A DNA stretch of 64,000 nucleotides from Sphingobacterium griseoflavum (GCF_014653155.1 NZ_BNAF01000001.1:248001-312000); one strand, 5' to 3'. Shown: positions 1 through 9,169, counted from the first letter of the stretch. The notes: a model not told the origin generated them from the letters alone. Translations and numbers: made by a program.

Positions 1-311
1 ACAATATTGGCGAGAAATGTAGGCCATGTCGTGTCGGTATCTGCATGCAATGTGATATGAAAGTTGCAATCATCACTGCGGAATGGCTGTAGTTCGACGC
101 TTACCTGCGTTAGGGCGTGCCGTAATGCTTCCCGTATAAGCCTGGCGAAAAGTTGCTGAAATGTTTCGCTATCTGCCCAGGTTGTAAGACTGATTTTTGG
201 TAAGGTAAGTCGGTAGTCGATTTGTCTGGATTGCGCAAGGCTACCCAATTCGTAAAATGTTTCGGACAACAATATGTTGATATCCGTCTTCACGTGAAAT
301 GAATTCATCAT
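1..311 (-). CDS. Histidine-kinase-like ATPase protein, 5' part (runs off the left edge)
   Basis: An open minus-strand frame starts at ATG 311 (or the adjacent in-frame ATG at 308) and continues without a stop to base 1, giving 103 codons. The in-frame stop TAA at 335-333 rules out a longer N-terminus. The protein reads like the segment of a sensor histidine kinase just before and into the HATPase domain: an N-terminal stretch resembling the post-dimerisation linker (DINILLSETF), then a strand/helix segment ending in LFARLIREALRHAL, which resembles the N-box helix, although the usual NA pair is absent. There is no dimerisation/phosphoacceptor helix upstream, so this is either a stand-alone ATPase-like protein or a truncated kinase. 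The rest lies outside the window, so the assignment is tentative. Confidence 0.4.
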   Translation of the reverse strand, partial: MMNSFHVKTDINILLSETFYELGSLAQSRQIDYRLTLPKISLTTWADSETFQQLFARLIREALRHALTQVSVELQPFRSDDCNFHITLHADTDTTWPTFLANI

Positions 312-870
312 ATTTTGTTTACAGTGTTTAGTTTATCGTTAGCTGATTTATCGTCGTACAGCTATCATACATTTTGTTTGTAGAAGCTGCAGTTTATGAT
401 CGGTATGGCAATATTTTGACTATCAATTTTGTGTGCTGCTTATCGCACATTTCAAAACTTGTTGTATCGTGTACAATAACGTAGCGATTACTGTGCCAAA
501 CGTAACTAGATGCACAACACGTAAAACCCTACCGAATTTGTTTTCCAATCGCAGGTTTTCTGAAAGGTATAGGAATAGATGGCTAAACTTTGTTGCTGCA
601 TTAAAAATACCTGATGTATCATTTTTGATACGCTGTGATATAAAATTGATACGCTGTGATTGATTTTGATGACAAGATCTTCGCAACTTTAGATACCTCA
701 TAGCAACCAGGTATAAACAATGTATTATCAACTAACAAAAGCGCTAAAACGTGTATGGCCGGTTTTTATCATCGACGCGGCAAACAAGCCTTCTTCAGGG
801 ATTGGCCTTCATGGGCATCAGCGCTGTATGAGGCATGATCGACTTAAGCAAATCATCAATTTTACACTAT
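312..870. other. Non-coding spacer between the divergent kinase-like gene and susC
   Basis: About 560 bases separate the two divergently transcribed genes. Short open frames exist on both strands (about 100 codons minus at 731-423, 76 codons plus at 433-663), but neither has a recognisable protein signature. The only ordered feature I see is the direct repeat at 625-660. The spacer probably carries the promoters of both neighbours. Confidence 0.5.
625..660. repeat. 15-bp direct repeat, two copies 21 bp apart (candidate operator)
   Basis: The 15-mer TTGATACGCTGTGAT occurs at 625-639 and again at 646-660. The 21-bp repeat distance is two helical turns, which would put both copies on the same DNA face. 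A third TGATAC-like core occurs in inverted form just upstream (GTATCA near 616-621). The position, about 210 bp before the first susC start, suits an activator or sigma/anti-sigma-linked regulator site, but no regulator can be named. Confidence 0.4.
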
Positions 871-3855
871 ATGAAACATAAATTACTTGTACAAAGCGTC
901 ATGACGCTAGCCCTGCTGCTGGTATCTTCGTTTATCTTTGCACAACAAAGAACGATAACGGGAACCGTGTTGGACGAGACAGGGAGCCCACTCGCGGGGG
1001 CTACCGTAAAAGTTAAGGGAACGACCATTGCGACAACCACCGATGAAAATGGGGTATATAGTCTTGAGGTTCCTGCTACTGCGCAAAACCTAGAAGCAAC
1101 CTTTATTGGCTATTCTCTAAAGGAGACGGCTATTACGGGTACGCGCGTCGATATCCAATTACAGCCCAACGCCGAGCAAGACTTGGATGAAGTCGTTGTT
1201 GTAGGATATGGGACAGCGCGAAAAAAAGATTTGACGGGTGCCATGGTTACCATTGCAGAAAAAAATTTTAACAAAGGAATTATGACCAGTCCCGATCAGC
1301 TAATACAGGGAAAGACACCAGGGGTTATGGTAATCAACAATACGGGACAGCCTGGTGGGTCAGTTACGGTAAGTATCCGCGGAAATTCTTCAATTCGGTC
1401 GAGCAACAACCCTTTATTTGTGTTGGATGGCGTGCCCATGTCGGGCAACTCTCCACTGCCTGAGGGACGTGGCGGGTTTGCTTCGGATCGTGGTAATCCA
1501 CTAACCTACTTGAATCCGCTTGACATAACCAGCATGGACATCCTCAAAGATGCTTCCGCAACGGCAATATACGGTTCGCGCGGTGCCAATGGGGTTGTAC
1601 TCATCACGACAAAAAAAGGTACGATTGGGGAGCCAAAGATATCGATCGGCGCCTCAGCAGGTATATCGGGTATGCGAGAATATCCAAAAGTTCTTAGTGC
1701 CGACCGCTTCAGAGAAGCACTAAACTACTATACGCCGACAGAAGTAGAAAATGCCGACTTCGGCGGCAATGAAGATGCGTTTCGGGCCATCACCCGTCAA
1801 GCGGTAACGCAAAATTACTATAGCGATGTTACTGGAGGGACCGAAAACGCAAAATATCGGTTATCAGGAGGTTATCTTAATCAAAATGGAATAATTTTAG
1901 ATTCATATTTGAAGAAGTATACCGGTAATCTGACAGGTAATTTCCGGTTTTTAGAAAATAAAAGATTGGGATTGGATCTGTCTTTATTCCTAACGCAGCT
2001 GGACACGCGCTACGCCCCAATCAGTGCAATGGTAGGCTCTGAAGGGAATGTGATTTCGCAAGCGCTGCAATGGAATCCGACTTTAGCAATTCGTGATGCC
2101 CAGGGAAATTCGACCTTTGTAAGTTCCACAGTCAGAAATCCGCTGACTTCCATTGACGCTTTTAAAGATTTGGCAACGACCAACACCATGGTCGTAAACG
2201 TTTCGCCCTACTACAAAATTACTGACGATCTGGAGTATCGCATGATTTACAGTGCGATGCGGCAAACGGGTAGCCGACAAGGAATGTATCGAGCAGGACT
2301 CATCGATCCTGCTTTGGTACGGGACGAGCAGGCTTTTATTTCCAATAATGGAGAGACAAATATTCAGATGACGCATACCTTGTCCTACAACAAAAAAATA
2401 AATGAAGAATGGAGTGTCAATGCACTTTTGGGATATGAGTACTTAAGTTATGATTTCAGGACCAACGAATCCTTCGGTAGCGGATTTGATTTTCTAGGCC
2501 TTGATTATTACGACTACTTGGACTACTCGCCCGCTGCTCGTCGGGAAATTGGCTCGTACCGGAGCCCAACAAATGAGCTGCAGTCATTTTTTGCACGCGC
2601 CGGTATTAATTATTTAGACCGTTATCTGCTTACAGCTACAATCCGTCGCGATGGTTCGACAAAATTTGGAGCAAATAATAAATATGCTTTGTTTCCATCA
2701 CTGGCCGTTGCTTGGAACGTCGCCGAAGAAGAATTCTTGAAATCAAGTGATATTTTTAGTCAACTAAAACTTCGTTTGGGTTGGGGAAGTACTGGTAATC
2801 AAGAATTTCCATCTGGAGCTTCGTTGCCGAGATTTGTTTTTAGTAACCAAGGCGCTAATCAAACAAATTTTGGAAATCGGGATCTACGCTGGGAAACATC
2901 GACAACGATCAATGCCGGTATTGATTTCGCCATCTTAAACAACCGTCTTTATGGATCGGTGGATTTCTTCAGTAAAAAAACAACCGACGCCCTTTTTGAG
3001 CAGACACTTGCGCAGGATGCACCCAACGGCAGAATTTGGGTGAACCTAGCTGGCGAAATTGTAAACAAGGGGGTGGAAATAGCGTTAACAGGAACACTTG
3101 TTCGTCATGAAAATTGGAACTGGGATCTAACTGGAAATGTGACGTTTTTGAAAAACAGAGTAAGTGGTTTACTAGGTGATTACGAAACGGGGGCATTACG
3201 TGGACAAGGTTTCTCAGGCGTACTTGGGCAACGCATGACAAACGGACAGCCCTTGAACGTATGGTATTTAGCCCAGTATGAAGGTATCGATCCGCAAACG
3301 GGAATGAGCATGTACCGCGGTTTGGACGGCAGTATCAGTACTGCAAACGATCCGGCACAGAATAAGTTTTACGCCAATAGCCCTAATCCAACGACCTTAT
3401 TGGGTATTTCTACCAACGTGAACTATAAAAAATTCGCTTTGGCCGCCAACATGAATGGAGCAATGGGCCATTATCTATTTAATAATACAGCAGCTACGGT
3501 TTTAGGTGTCAGTAATTTGTCGACACGAAATATCGGCTCCAACTTTTTCGATACCTCGGTAAAAGAATCGACTTCAAACTCATCGGCTCCATCGACCCGA
3601 TACCTAGAAAAGGGCGATTACCTGAAAATGGCTAACCTGACGTTAAGTTACAACATGGGGGATATTGGCAAGACGTTTAAAAATTTCAACGTCTCGCTCA
3701 CCGGGCAAAACCTCTTTATCATCACCAAGTATACTGGTTTTGATCCCGAGGTGAATACCGATGGGGCGACAAATGGTATCCCGTCCTTAGGGATCGAATA
3801 TTTGCCTTATCCGCCATCCCGAAATTTTCTGCTGGGGGTAAATTTTTCGTTGTAA
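871..3855 (+). CDS. SusC/RagA-family TonB-dependent outer-membrane transporter
   Basis: Outer-membrane TonB-dependent importer that works with the following SusD-like lipoprotein. From ATG 871 the protein has 994 residues. It begins with a typical signal peptide (MKHKLLVQ..., cleavage after IFA-QQ), then a carboxypeptidase-regulatory-like domain (about residues 28-100), the SusC signature DEVVVVGYG at 106-114, a plug domain with FVLDGVP and the ILKDASATAIYGSRGANGV block, and a C-terminal beta-barrel ending in ...LLGVNFSL with a terminal aromatic/hydrophobic pattern. The frame is open from ATG 835, but that adds 12 residues before the signal peptide, so 871 is preferred. susD starts 45 bases downstream. 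No glycosidase or protease adjoins this pair, so the substrate cannot be inferred. Confidence 0.95.
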   Translation: MKHKLLVQSVMTLALLLVSSFIFAQQRTITGTVLDETGSPLAGATVKVKGTTIATTTDENGVYSLEVPATAQNLEATFIGYSLKETAITGTRVDIQLQPNAEQDLDEVVVVGYGTARKKDLTGAMVTIAEKNFNKGIMTSPDQLIQGKTPGVMVINNTGQPGGSVTVSIRGNSSIRSSNNPLFVLDGVPMSGNSPLPEGRGGFASDRGNPLTYLNPLDITSMDILKDASATAIYGSRGANGVVLITTKKGTIGEPKISIGASAGISGMREYPKVLSADRFREALNYYTPTEVENADFGGNEDAFRAITRQAVTQNYYSDVTGGTENAKYRLSGGYLNQNGIILDSYLKKYTGNLTGNFRFLENKRLGLDLSLFLTQLDTRYAPISAMVGSEGNVISQALQWNPTLAIRDAQGNSTFVSSTVRNPLTSIDAFKDLATTNTMVVNVSPYYKITDDLEYRMIYSAMRQTGSRQGMYRAGLIDPALVRDEQAFISNNGETNIQMTHTLSYNKKINEEWSVNALLGYEYLSYDFRTNESFGSGFDFLGLDYYDYLDYSPAARREIGSYRSPTNELQSFFARAGINYLDRYLLTATIRRDGSTKFGANNKYALFPSLAVAWNVAEEEFLKSSDIFSQLKLRLGWGSTGNQEFPSGASLPRFVFSNQGANQTNFGNRDLRWETSTTINAGIDFAILNNRLYGSVDFFSKKTTDALFEQTLAQDAPNGRIWVNLAGEIVNKGVEIALTGTLVRHENWNWDLTGNVTFLKNRVSGLLGDYETGALRGQGFSGVLGQRMTNGQPLNVWYLAQYEGIDPQTGMSMYRGLDGSISTANDPAQNKFYANSPNPTTLLGISTNVNYKKFALAANMNGAMGHYLFNNTAATVLGVSNLSTRNIGSNFFDTSVKESTSNSSAPSTRYLEKGDYLKMANLTLSYNMGDIGKTFKNFNVSLTGQNLFIITKYTGFDPEVNTDGATNGIPSLGIEYLPYPPSRNFLLGVNFSL

Positions 3856-3900
3856 ACGGACAGATGTACATGAACTAAATGAAAAAAAAACGATAAACAG

Positions 3901-5475
3901 ATGAAATTACGATCATTTATATATACAACTATTGCAGGGGCACTCGTCGTTAACGCCACATCCTGCACAAAACTCACGGAGAATTTTAGGAGTGAGCTGG
4001 AGGAAGCAGCAGAAGGTAATGTTGGCGCCGCCTCAGTATTGATTAATGCCTATACGTCGCTCAATGTTCCCTATCAGCAAGAACAGCGTTGGGTGATGCA
4101 GGAAGTCTCTACCGATGCAGCCATGGCGCCTACGCGTGGCGGCGATTGGGACGATAACGGCATGCACCGCGCTATACATCTCCACACGTGGAATGCCGAC
4201 AATGGTTACATGAACAATACGTTTGTGAGTTTGGGTACCGCTACCTACAACGCGGGTAACGTTTTACGCTTTAATCCCAGTCCGCAACAAGCGGCCGAGG
4301 CACGATTTATCCGTGCCATGGTAATGTTTGATATGTTGGATTTGTATGGAAAGGTGCCATTCCGTCAAGGCGAGTCATTGGAAGACTTTAAGATTCCTCC
4401 CACCACATTGCAACCACAAGAGGCCATCGATTTCTTGATCGCCGAGTTGAATGAAATCATGGATGCGCTACCTGAAAATGGTCCTACGGCAGCCTATGTA
4501 GCCAATAAGAATGCAGCACGCACATTGCTGATGAAGATTTATCTGAACAAGGGCGCGTTTTTAAATCGGCAGTCGCCGAGTTTTGCTGCCGAAGATATGA
4601 ATCAAGTGGTTACGTTAGCAAACCAGATCAGTGCCTCAGGAAGGTACACGATCTCTGCTGCGGGCAAATATTTTGATAATTTCGCGCCTGATAACAATAC
4701 GAAATCGACGGAGAATATATTTACGTTATTCAATCAAAACGGTGAGCGTGGCGGCGCGGTAGATCGTACATGGAACACCATTGCACATTACAACATGACG
4801 CCAGGCGGATGGAACGGTTGGTGTACCTTGTCGGATTATTATGATAAGTTTAGTGCCAACGATGAGCGCCGCGGTATATATTATGAATATGATGCCGACA
4901 CCACCGGCAATAGATTACGAAATTTCCATCGGCAAAATGTTGGCTTTTTTGTTGGCCAGCAATATAATTGGAGCACGAACAGGCCTTTAATGGCCAGAAA
5001 CCCATCGAATGCACCGCTCTCTTTCACACGTGAAGTGACCATACGCACTTCGGGGGCTACGTTGGAAGTGGCCGGAATACGGCCGATGAAATATGCGTTT
5101 GACTATGCCGTAACGGGACAGCGCAATAACGATTGGGTGGTATTCCGCTACGCTGATGTGCTGCTCATGCAGGCAGAGGCCATGCTGCGGGGAGGGACGG
5201 GTACATCCGCGGACGCGCTGGCATTGGTAAATAGCATTCGTACCAACCGCGGTGTTTCCGACTTAACGGCACTGACACTCGATGAGCTCTTGGACGAGCG
5301 GGCTAGGGAGCTTTATTGGGAAGGCTGGCGGCGGCAGGATTTGATCCGTTTCGGTAAATTCTTGGACGCTTGGCAGGAGAAGGCTGCTGATCCGGATCCG
5401 AAAACATTGGTTTACCCCATCCCAAGCCAGCAGATCGCCGTTAACCCGAACCTCACACAAAATCCAGGTTATTGA
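3901..5475 (+). CDS. SusD/RagB-family nutrient-binding lipoprotein
   Basis: Surface-exposed lipoprotein that forms the lid of the SusCD importer. It has 524 residues. The N-terminus has a lipoprotein signal (NATSC, lipidated Cys22). The body shows the TPR-like SusD features: AEARFIRAMVMFDMLDLYGKVPF in the middle, and near the C-terminus the RYADVLLMQAEA and DERARELYWEGWRRQDLIRFGKF motifs characteristic of SusD/RagB. The gene lies 45 bp behind susC on the same strand and is followed within 25 bp by a strong terminator, so the two genes form a closed two-gene operon. Confidence 0.95.
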   Translation: MKLRSFIYTTIAGALVVNATSCTKLTENFRSELEEAAEGNVGAASVLINAYTSLNVPYQQEQRWVMQEVSTDAAMAPTRGGDWDDNGMHRAIHLHTWNADNGYMNNTFVSLGTATYNAGNVLRFNPSPQQAAEARFIRAMVMFDMLDLYGKVPFRQGESLEDFKIPPTTLQPQEAIDFLIAELNEIMDALPENGPTAAYVANKNAARTLLMKIYLNKGAFLNRQSPSFAAEDMNQVVTLANQISASGRYTISAAGKYFDNFAPDNNTKSTENIFTLFNQNGERGGAVDRTWNTIAHYNMTPGGWNGWCTLSDYYDKFSANDERRGIYYEYDADTTGNRLRNFHRQNVGFFVGQQYNWSTNRPLMARNPSNAPLSFTREVTIRTSGATLEVAGIRPMKYAFDYAVTGQRNNDWVVFRYADVLLMQAEAMLRGGTGTSADALALVNSIRTNRGVSDLTALTLDELLDERARELYWEGWRRQDLIRFGKFLDAWQEKAADPDPKTLVYPIPSQQIAVNPNLTQNPGY

Positions 5476-5498
5476 TGGCAACTTGCCAAACGGTAAGA

Positions 5499-5534
5499 AA
5501 CTCTCCAGCACATGACACGCTGGAGAGTTTTTTT
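5499..5534 (+). terminator. Rho-independent terminator after the first susCD pair
   Basis: A perfect 11-bp stem (5499-5509 with 5519-5529, core CTCTCCAGC/GCTGGAGAG) is closed by a 9-base loop and followed directly by a run of T to 5534. It ends the susC-susD transcript. Confidence 0.9.
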
Positions 5535-5590
5535 ACATACAGTCTTCAAGCTTTGAACAGAACTTTGCCCGGTTTGGTCTAATGCTCGGT

Positions 5591-5621
5591 TTTGCGCTTC
5601 GACAGATGTTTTGTAAGTTTG
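5591..5621 (+). promoter_or_regulatory. Bacteroidota promoter for the DUF2721 gene
   Basis: TTTG at 5591-5594 and TAAGTTTG at 5614-5621 are separated by 19 bp, matching the Bacteroidota consensus TTTG-N19-21-TAnnTTTG. The start codon is 46 bases downstream at 5667. Confidence 0.65.
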
Positions 5622-5666
5622 GGGATAGCCAATTGGTTATAAAAAAACAGCTATCGCGCTTCAACT

Positions 5667-6137
5667 ATGATCACCTACAATACCGCCGCTTTGCTTTTTC
5701 CTGCAATCAGTTTAATCATGCTGGCTTACACCAACCGTTTTTTGGCTTTGGCCGCGCTGGTTCGCAGTTTGCATGCAAAATATTTGGAACATAACAAGAA
5801 GGGGGTTTTGCATGGGCAAATTGGCAATTTGCGCTACCGGCTTAAGCTGCTGCGGCATATGCAGGGGATGGGGGTATTGAGTTTCATTACTTGCATCGTT
5901 TGTATGTACGGGATATACTTGGAGAGCGTTATCCTTGCCGAGCTCTGTTTTGCGCTTAGCTTATTGTTTTTCTCGGTGTCCTTATTGATCTCCTTCGTAG
6001 AAATTCAATTGAGCAACAAAGCACTGGAATTGGAACTGAGCGATATGGAAGAGCACCGTGATCCATCGTTGGTACAGTACATAAAGAAGACCTTCGACCA
6101 GCGGAAGCGACCGGAGATGCCGAACAAAAAATATTAG
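5667..6137 (+). CDS. DUF2721 family membrane protein
   Basis: A 156-residue protein with the DUF2721 layout. An N-terminal helix, AALLFPAISLIMLAYTNRF, is followed by the family hallmark of a cytoplasmic stretch RFLALAALVRSLHAKY. Two further hydrophobic segments follow at about residues 72-90 and 94-115, and the charged C-terminal tail is rich in Lys/Arg/Glu. Function is unknown for the family. A good promoter sits upstream (5591-5621) and the gene stands alone. The frame and start are well supported by the match at the N-terminus. Confidence 0.85.
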   Translation: MITYNTAALLFPAISLIMLAYTNRFLALAALVRSLHAKYLEHNKKGVLHGQIGNLRYRLKLLRHMQGMGVLSFITCIVCMYGIYLESVILAELCFALSLLFFSVSLLISFVEIQLSNKALELELSDMEEHRDPSLVQYIKKTFDQRKRPEMPNKKY

Positions 6138-6359
6138 ATAGTGTTGATCGTCACCTTTATTTTGTCAGCGTTTTCACCGGTGAGATAAGCTGATTATTCT
6201 CTTGCGTGTTGTAGGAAACAGTGGCAAGGGTTATATAGCCTGCCCTACAGAAGGTATAAGCTAGCGCATATGAACATCATAGAACACGCCTATAGTGGTG
6301 ATATTTCTTGATTTTACGATTATTTTTTACCATTTTAGCCAAGCCTTCTCCGGCAGGCG

Positions 6360-7697
6360 ATGAACAAATTAGAGCGAATGAACAAATCCCTACTCCCAAT
6401 TATATCCCTTTGTTTGATAAATCTCTGCGCTTTTGGGCAGGATTTCCAAAAAGTAAAACTTGATAGCTTTTTTCATGCGCTCGAAAAGCATGATAAATTT
6501 ATGGGGACGATTTGTATTGCGCAAAAGGGGCAGGCGATCTACAGCACATCCTTGGGTTATGCGGACGTGCAGGAAAAAAAGCGGGCTACGGCAACAACCG
6601 AATACAGAATAGGGTCAATCAGTAAAACTTTTACTTCCGTATTGGTTTTAAAGGCTGTGGAAGAGGGAAAGCTGACGCTGGATCAGCATATCCAGTCTTT
6701 TTTTCCGGAACTGGCCGAAGCTGAGCATATCACGATCCGGCATCTCCTACAACACAAGAGTGGTATCAACAATTTTACCAACCGTCCCGACTACCTGAGT
6801 TGGAGCGGCCAATCGAAAAATAGCGATGAGATTCTTCAAATTATTGCTTCGGGCGGTAGTGATTTTATGCCCGGTACTAAAACGGCATATTCGAATTCCA
6901 ACTTTGTGCTTTTAACCTTTATTTTGGAAACTACCTATGGCGTGCCCTATCGGGAACTATTGAAACGTAACATCACCGGTAAAGTCGGCATGCAACATAC
7001 TTTTGTCGGAAGTAAGATCGATACGAGCAAAGGGGAGGCTAAATCCTATCGTCGTCAAGCAGGTTGGCAGCTAGAGCAGGAAACTGACATGTCTATTCCT
7101 GGCGGCGCTGGGGCGATTGTATCCACTGCACAAGATCTCGTGGAATTTAGTGAAGCCCTTTTTGGCGGAAAATTGCTTACAGCGAAGAGTTTGGAAATTA
7201 TGAAGACATTGGACAACGTTTTTGGACTCGGGATCATGCGTATCCCATTCTATGAAAAGACGGGATACGGCCATGGCGGAAATATAGACGGTTTCTCATC
7301 CATGCTCATACACTTTGATGAGGGCGACGTCACGTATGCTGCCATCAGCAACGGTAGCGCTATTAATATGAATGATGTAACTGTTGCAGCACTCAGTGCG
7401 GTCTATGGTAAGCCTGTTCAGGTTCCGCAGTATTCGGATTACAAACCGTCGGAAGAAGAGCTTGGCAAATATGTCGGCAACTACAATTCTAAAGATATAC
7501 CGCTGGAAATCAGCATTACAATAGCGGATGGTGTGTTGATGGCGCAGGCAACCGGCCAATCTGCTTTTCCACTGGAATCCACTGCGGTGCATCAGTTTAA
7601 GTTTGATGCAGCACAGATCCGTATACACTTTGATCCAAGTAAGCTGTCAATGAAGTTGTTGCAAGGGGGGAAAACGTATAATTACAACAAGAAGTAG
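6360..7697 (+). CDS. Serine hydrolase, class C beta-lactamase fold
   Basis: Exported penicillin-binding-like serine hydrolase (esterase, D-peptidase or related; the substrate cannot be deduced). It has 445 residues from ATG 6360. An alternative ATG at 6378 (residue 7) gives a tighter signal peptide, NKSLLPIISLCLINLCAFGQ. All three class C catalytic motifs are present: SxxK as S86-I-S-K89, YxN as Y177-S-N179 and HxG as H305-G-G307. The region after about residue 360 is the extra C-terminal lipocalin-like domain often found in this family. The following esterase gene is 123 bp away, so co-transcription is possible. Confidence 0.92.
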   Translation: MNKLERMNKSLLPIISLCLINLCAFGQDFQKVKLDSFFHALEKHDKFMGTICIAQKGQAIYSTSLGYADVQEKKRATATTEYRIGSISKTFTSVLVLKAVEEGKLTLDQHIQSFFPELAEAEHITIRHLLQHKSGINNFTNRPDYLSWSGQSKNSDEILQIIASGGSDFMPGTKTAYSNSNFVLLTFILETTYGVPYRELLKRNITGKVGMQHTFVGSKIDTSKGEAKSYRRQAGWQLEQETDMSIPGGAGAIVSTAQDLVEFSEALFGGKLLTAKSLEIMKTLDNVFGLGIMRIPFYEKTGYGHGGNIDGFSSMLIHFDEGDVTYAAISNGSAINMNDVTVAALSAVYGKPVQVPQYSDYKPSEEELGKYVGNYNSKDIPLEISITIADGVLMAQATGQSAFPLESTAVHQFKFDAAQIRIHFDPSKLSMKLLQGGKTYNYNKK

Positions 7698-7777
7698 GTG
7701 ATGGACACGCTGTTTTTTTGGTTGATCAATAAGGGAAAACTTTTGCCGGCTTTGGTCGTTATTACATGAAGTTAACA

Positions 7778-7789
7778 GACCATATGGTC
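7778..7789. repeat. 12-bp perfect palindrome upstream of the esterase
   Basis: GACCATATGGTC is a perfect dyad 32 bases before the esterase ATG at 7821. It could be an operator half of a dimeric regulator. A palindrome this short may also be chance. Confidence 0.25.
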
Positions 7790-7820
7790 ATCTATACAAC
7801 TATAATTTTTGGTATATCGC

Positions 7821-8813
7821 ATGCTCAACATCTCTTTTGCACTTTTCCCTATTCGGATATTACTGGTTTTTCTTAGTCTGATTGGTTCTGTTTGCATTGT
7901 TCAGGGCCAAACAGATTCTTCGGCCTATACTTACCGCTCTTTGATGGATGTTGGTTACAAAGGCCTATCTAATGGCGACTCCCTGCGTTTGGACCTGTTT
8001 TTGCCCGCAATGGCGAGTGGAAAGAAGATCCCCTTAGTTATCGTGGTGCATGGCGGAGGTTGGGCATTCGGCGACAAAGAGATGGAAAGCATTTATTACA
8101 TGCGGAAGTTGAAAGAGGAGCTTCTACGTAACGATTTTGCCGTGGCCAGTATAAGTTATCGTTTGGTATCAGACAGCATACATTTTCCAAGCCCCGTGGA
8201 GGATTGCAGTGACGCTGTGAAATGGCTGTGCAAACATGCTGACAGGTACCAGTTGGATACCGCCAATTACGGCATTTGGGGAGGAAGTGCGGGTGCGCAC
8301 TTGGCAATGTTGGTGAGCTATGCCAATCCGGGCGAGATAGGAGGAGATGCTAGCCTTCAGGATGTACCCCTTCGCTTGAATTATGTCATAGACAATTTTG
8401 GACCAACGAAACTTAATGACCTGTTTCGGGTGAATCTGAATGGTTTTTCTACCTTTATGTTCAAAGTTTTTGTGCGCAAATTATATGACATTCGCCTAAA
8501 ATTGACTTATGCCATGACGGGCTATGATTTTAAAACGGATAAAGACAAGGTATTGGAGGTTAACGAACGCTTCTCGCCCTTGAACTATGTCGATAAACCC
8601 GTTTTGCCGACCTTAATCGTGCACGGCACTAAAGATCGTATAGTGGCCATTAAGCAATCGGAACAGTTGCAACAGGCACTTGAAAAACATCAAGTCGAGA
8701 ACAACTTTATTAAGGTGGAGAATGGCGACCACGGACTGGGCAATATCGCCAAAGAAAAGACCGACGAACTGGTGCAGAAAACGATTACTTTTATCAAGGC
8801 GCACAAAAAGTAG
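7821..8813 (+). CDS. Exported alpha/beta-hydrolase (esterase/lipase, BD-FAE-like)
   Basis: A 330-residue alpha/beta hydrolase with an N-terminal signal peptide (about 1-30, ending VQGQ). The oxyanion-hole motif HGGGW is at 77-81, the nucleophile elbow G-G-S-A-G at 154-158 (Ser156), the acid Asp272 in HGTKDR and the catalytic His304 in GDHG. This arrangement fits the carboxylesterase/BD-FAE group, which deacylates sugars, xenobiotics or short esters. ATG 7821 is chosen over an upstream in-frame TTG at 7809 because it starts directly at the hydrophobic signal. A short GTTGCC/GGCAAC hairpin follows the stop at 8817-8832. Confidence 0.9.
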   Translation: MLNISFALFPIRILLVFLSLIGSVCIVQGQTDSSAYTYRSLMDVGYKGLSNGDSLRLDLFLPAMASGKKIPLVIVVHGGGWAFGDKEMESIYYMRKLKEELLRNDFAVASISYRLVSDSIHFPSPVEDCSDAVKWLCKHADRYQLDTANYGIWGGSAGAHLAMLVSYANPGEIGGDASLQDVPLRLNYVIDNFGPTKLNDLFRVNLNGFSTFMFKVFVRKLYDIRLKLTYAMTGYDFKTDKDKVLEVNERFSPLNYVDKPVLPTLIVHGTKDRIVAIKQSEQLQQALEKHQVENNFIKVENGDHGLGNIAKEKTDELVQKTITFIKAHKK

Positions 8814-9114
8814 GCTGTTGCCAGATGGCAACCCATTCTTGCCTAATCATCTTCTTCACAGAGCAGGCTACTTGCTCTCCCTCGGATCCAACCGCGCTCC
8901 AACCATGGCTGGAACACCATCTTGTCCGCAAAACATACATTGGAAAACGGGTAACACAGATTACATAAAATGATGATGTCGACGCCCTGCATGGAAGGTT
9001 ACCATATACCCACTGATAACGACTTCCTTCCCATGTAGCGCCTATAGCGCCATGGGAAAAAATATCCCTCAATTTATGTTCCTTCATGACTTATTCAATG
9101 TTCAAAACTACAGT
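8814..9114. other. Intergenic spacer with short hairpins, no convincing gene
   Basis: This stretch lies between the esterase and the zinc-type operator. It holds a 6-bp hairpin at 8817-8832 and a stronger interrupted inverted repeat at 9030-9056 (CCCATG/CATGGG outside, GCGC/GCGC inside). A minus-strand open frame of 97 codons (9087-8794) overlaps the esterase end. It has five cysteines but no family signature, and I do not call it a gene. Confidence 0.4.
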
Positions 9115-9157
9115 GTAAAAATTACAAATGCAATATTGTTGCTTTTGTAATTTTTAC
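9115..9157. promoter_or_regulatory. 43-bp palindromic operator, probable Zur/Fur-type site
   Basis: A perfect 14-bp inverted repeat (GTAAAAATTACAAA at 9115-9128, TTTGTAATTTTTAC at 9144-9157) flanks a partly symmetric centre (GCAA/TTGC at 9130-9133/9139-9142). It overlaps the expected -33 region of the promoter whose TACATTTG element is at 9162-9169, the geometry of a repressor. The downstream COG0523 GTPase makes zinc control by Zur the best guess. Confidence 0.7.
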
Positions 9158-9161
9158 GTTT

Positions 9162-9169
9162 TACATTTG
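9162..9169 (+). promoter_or_regulatory. -7 element of the COG0523 operon promoter
   Basis: TACATTTG matches TAnnTTTG and lies immediately downstream of the palindrome. The first gene starts at 9185, giving a leader of about 10 bases. Confidence 0.6.

Noticed and set aside
625..660. CRISPR-like repeat
   Set aside because: Only two copies 21 bp apart, with a 6-base spacer and no cas genes.
423..731. 102-codon minus-strand frame and the overlapping 76-codon plus-strand frame
   Set aside because: They overlap each other on opposite strands, have no family signature, and one runs through the direct repeat upstream of susC.
720..874. 51-codon plus-strand frame overlapping the susC start
   Set aside because: Low-complexity composition, no promoter, overlaps the signal peptide of SusC in another frame.
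8794..9087. 97-codon minus-strand frame opposite the zinc-type operon
   Set aside because: No recognisable domain, overlaps the esterase end, unusual composition rich in Cys and Trp. Kept only as a spacer observation.
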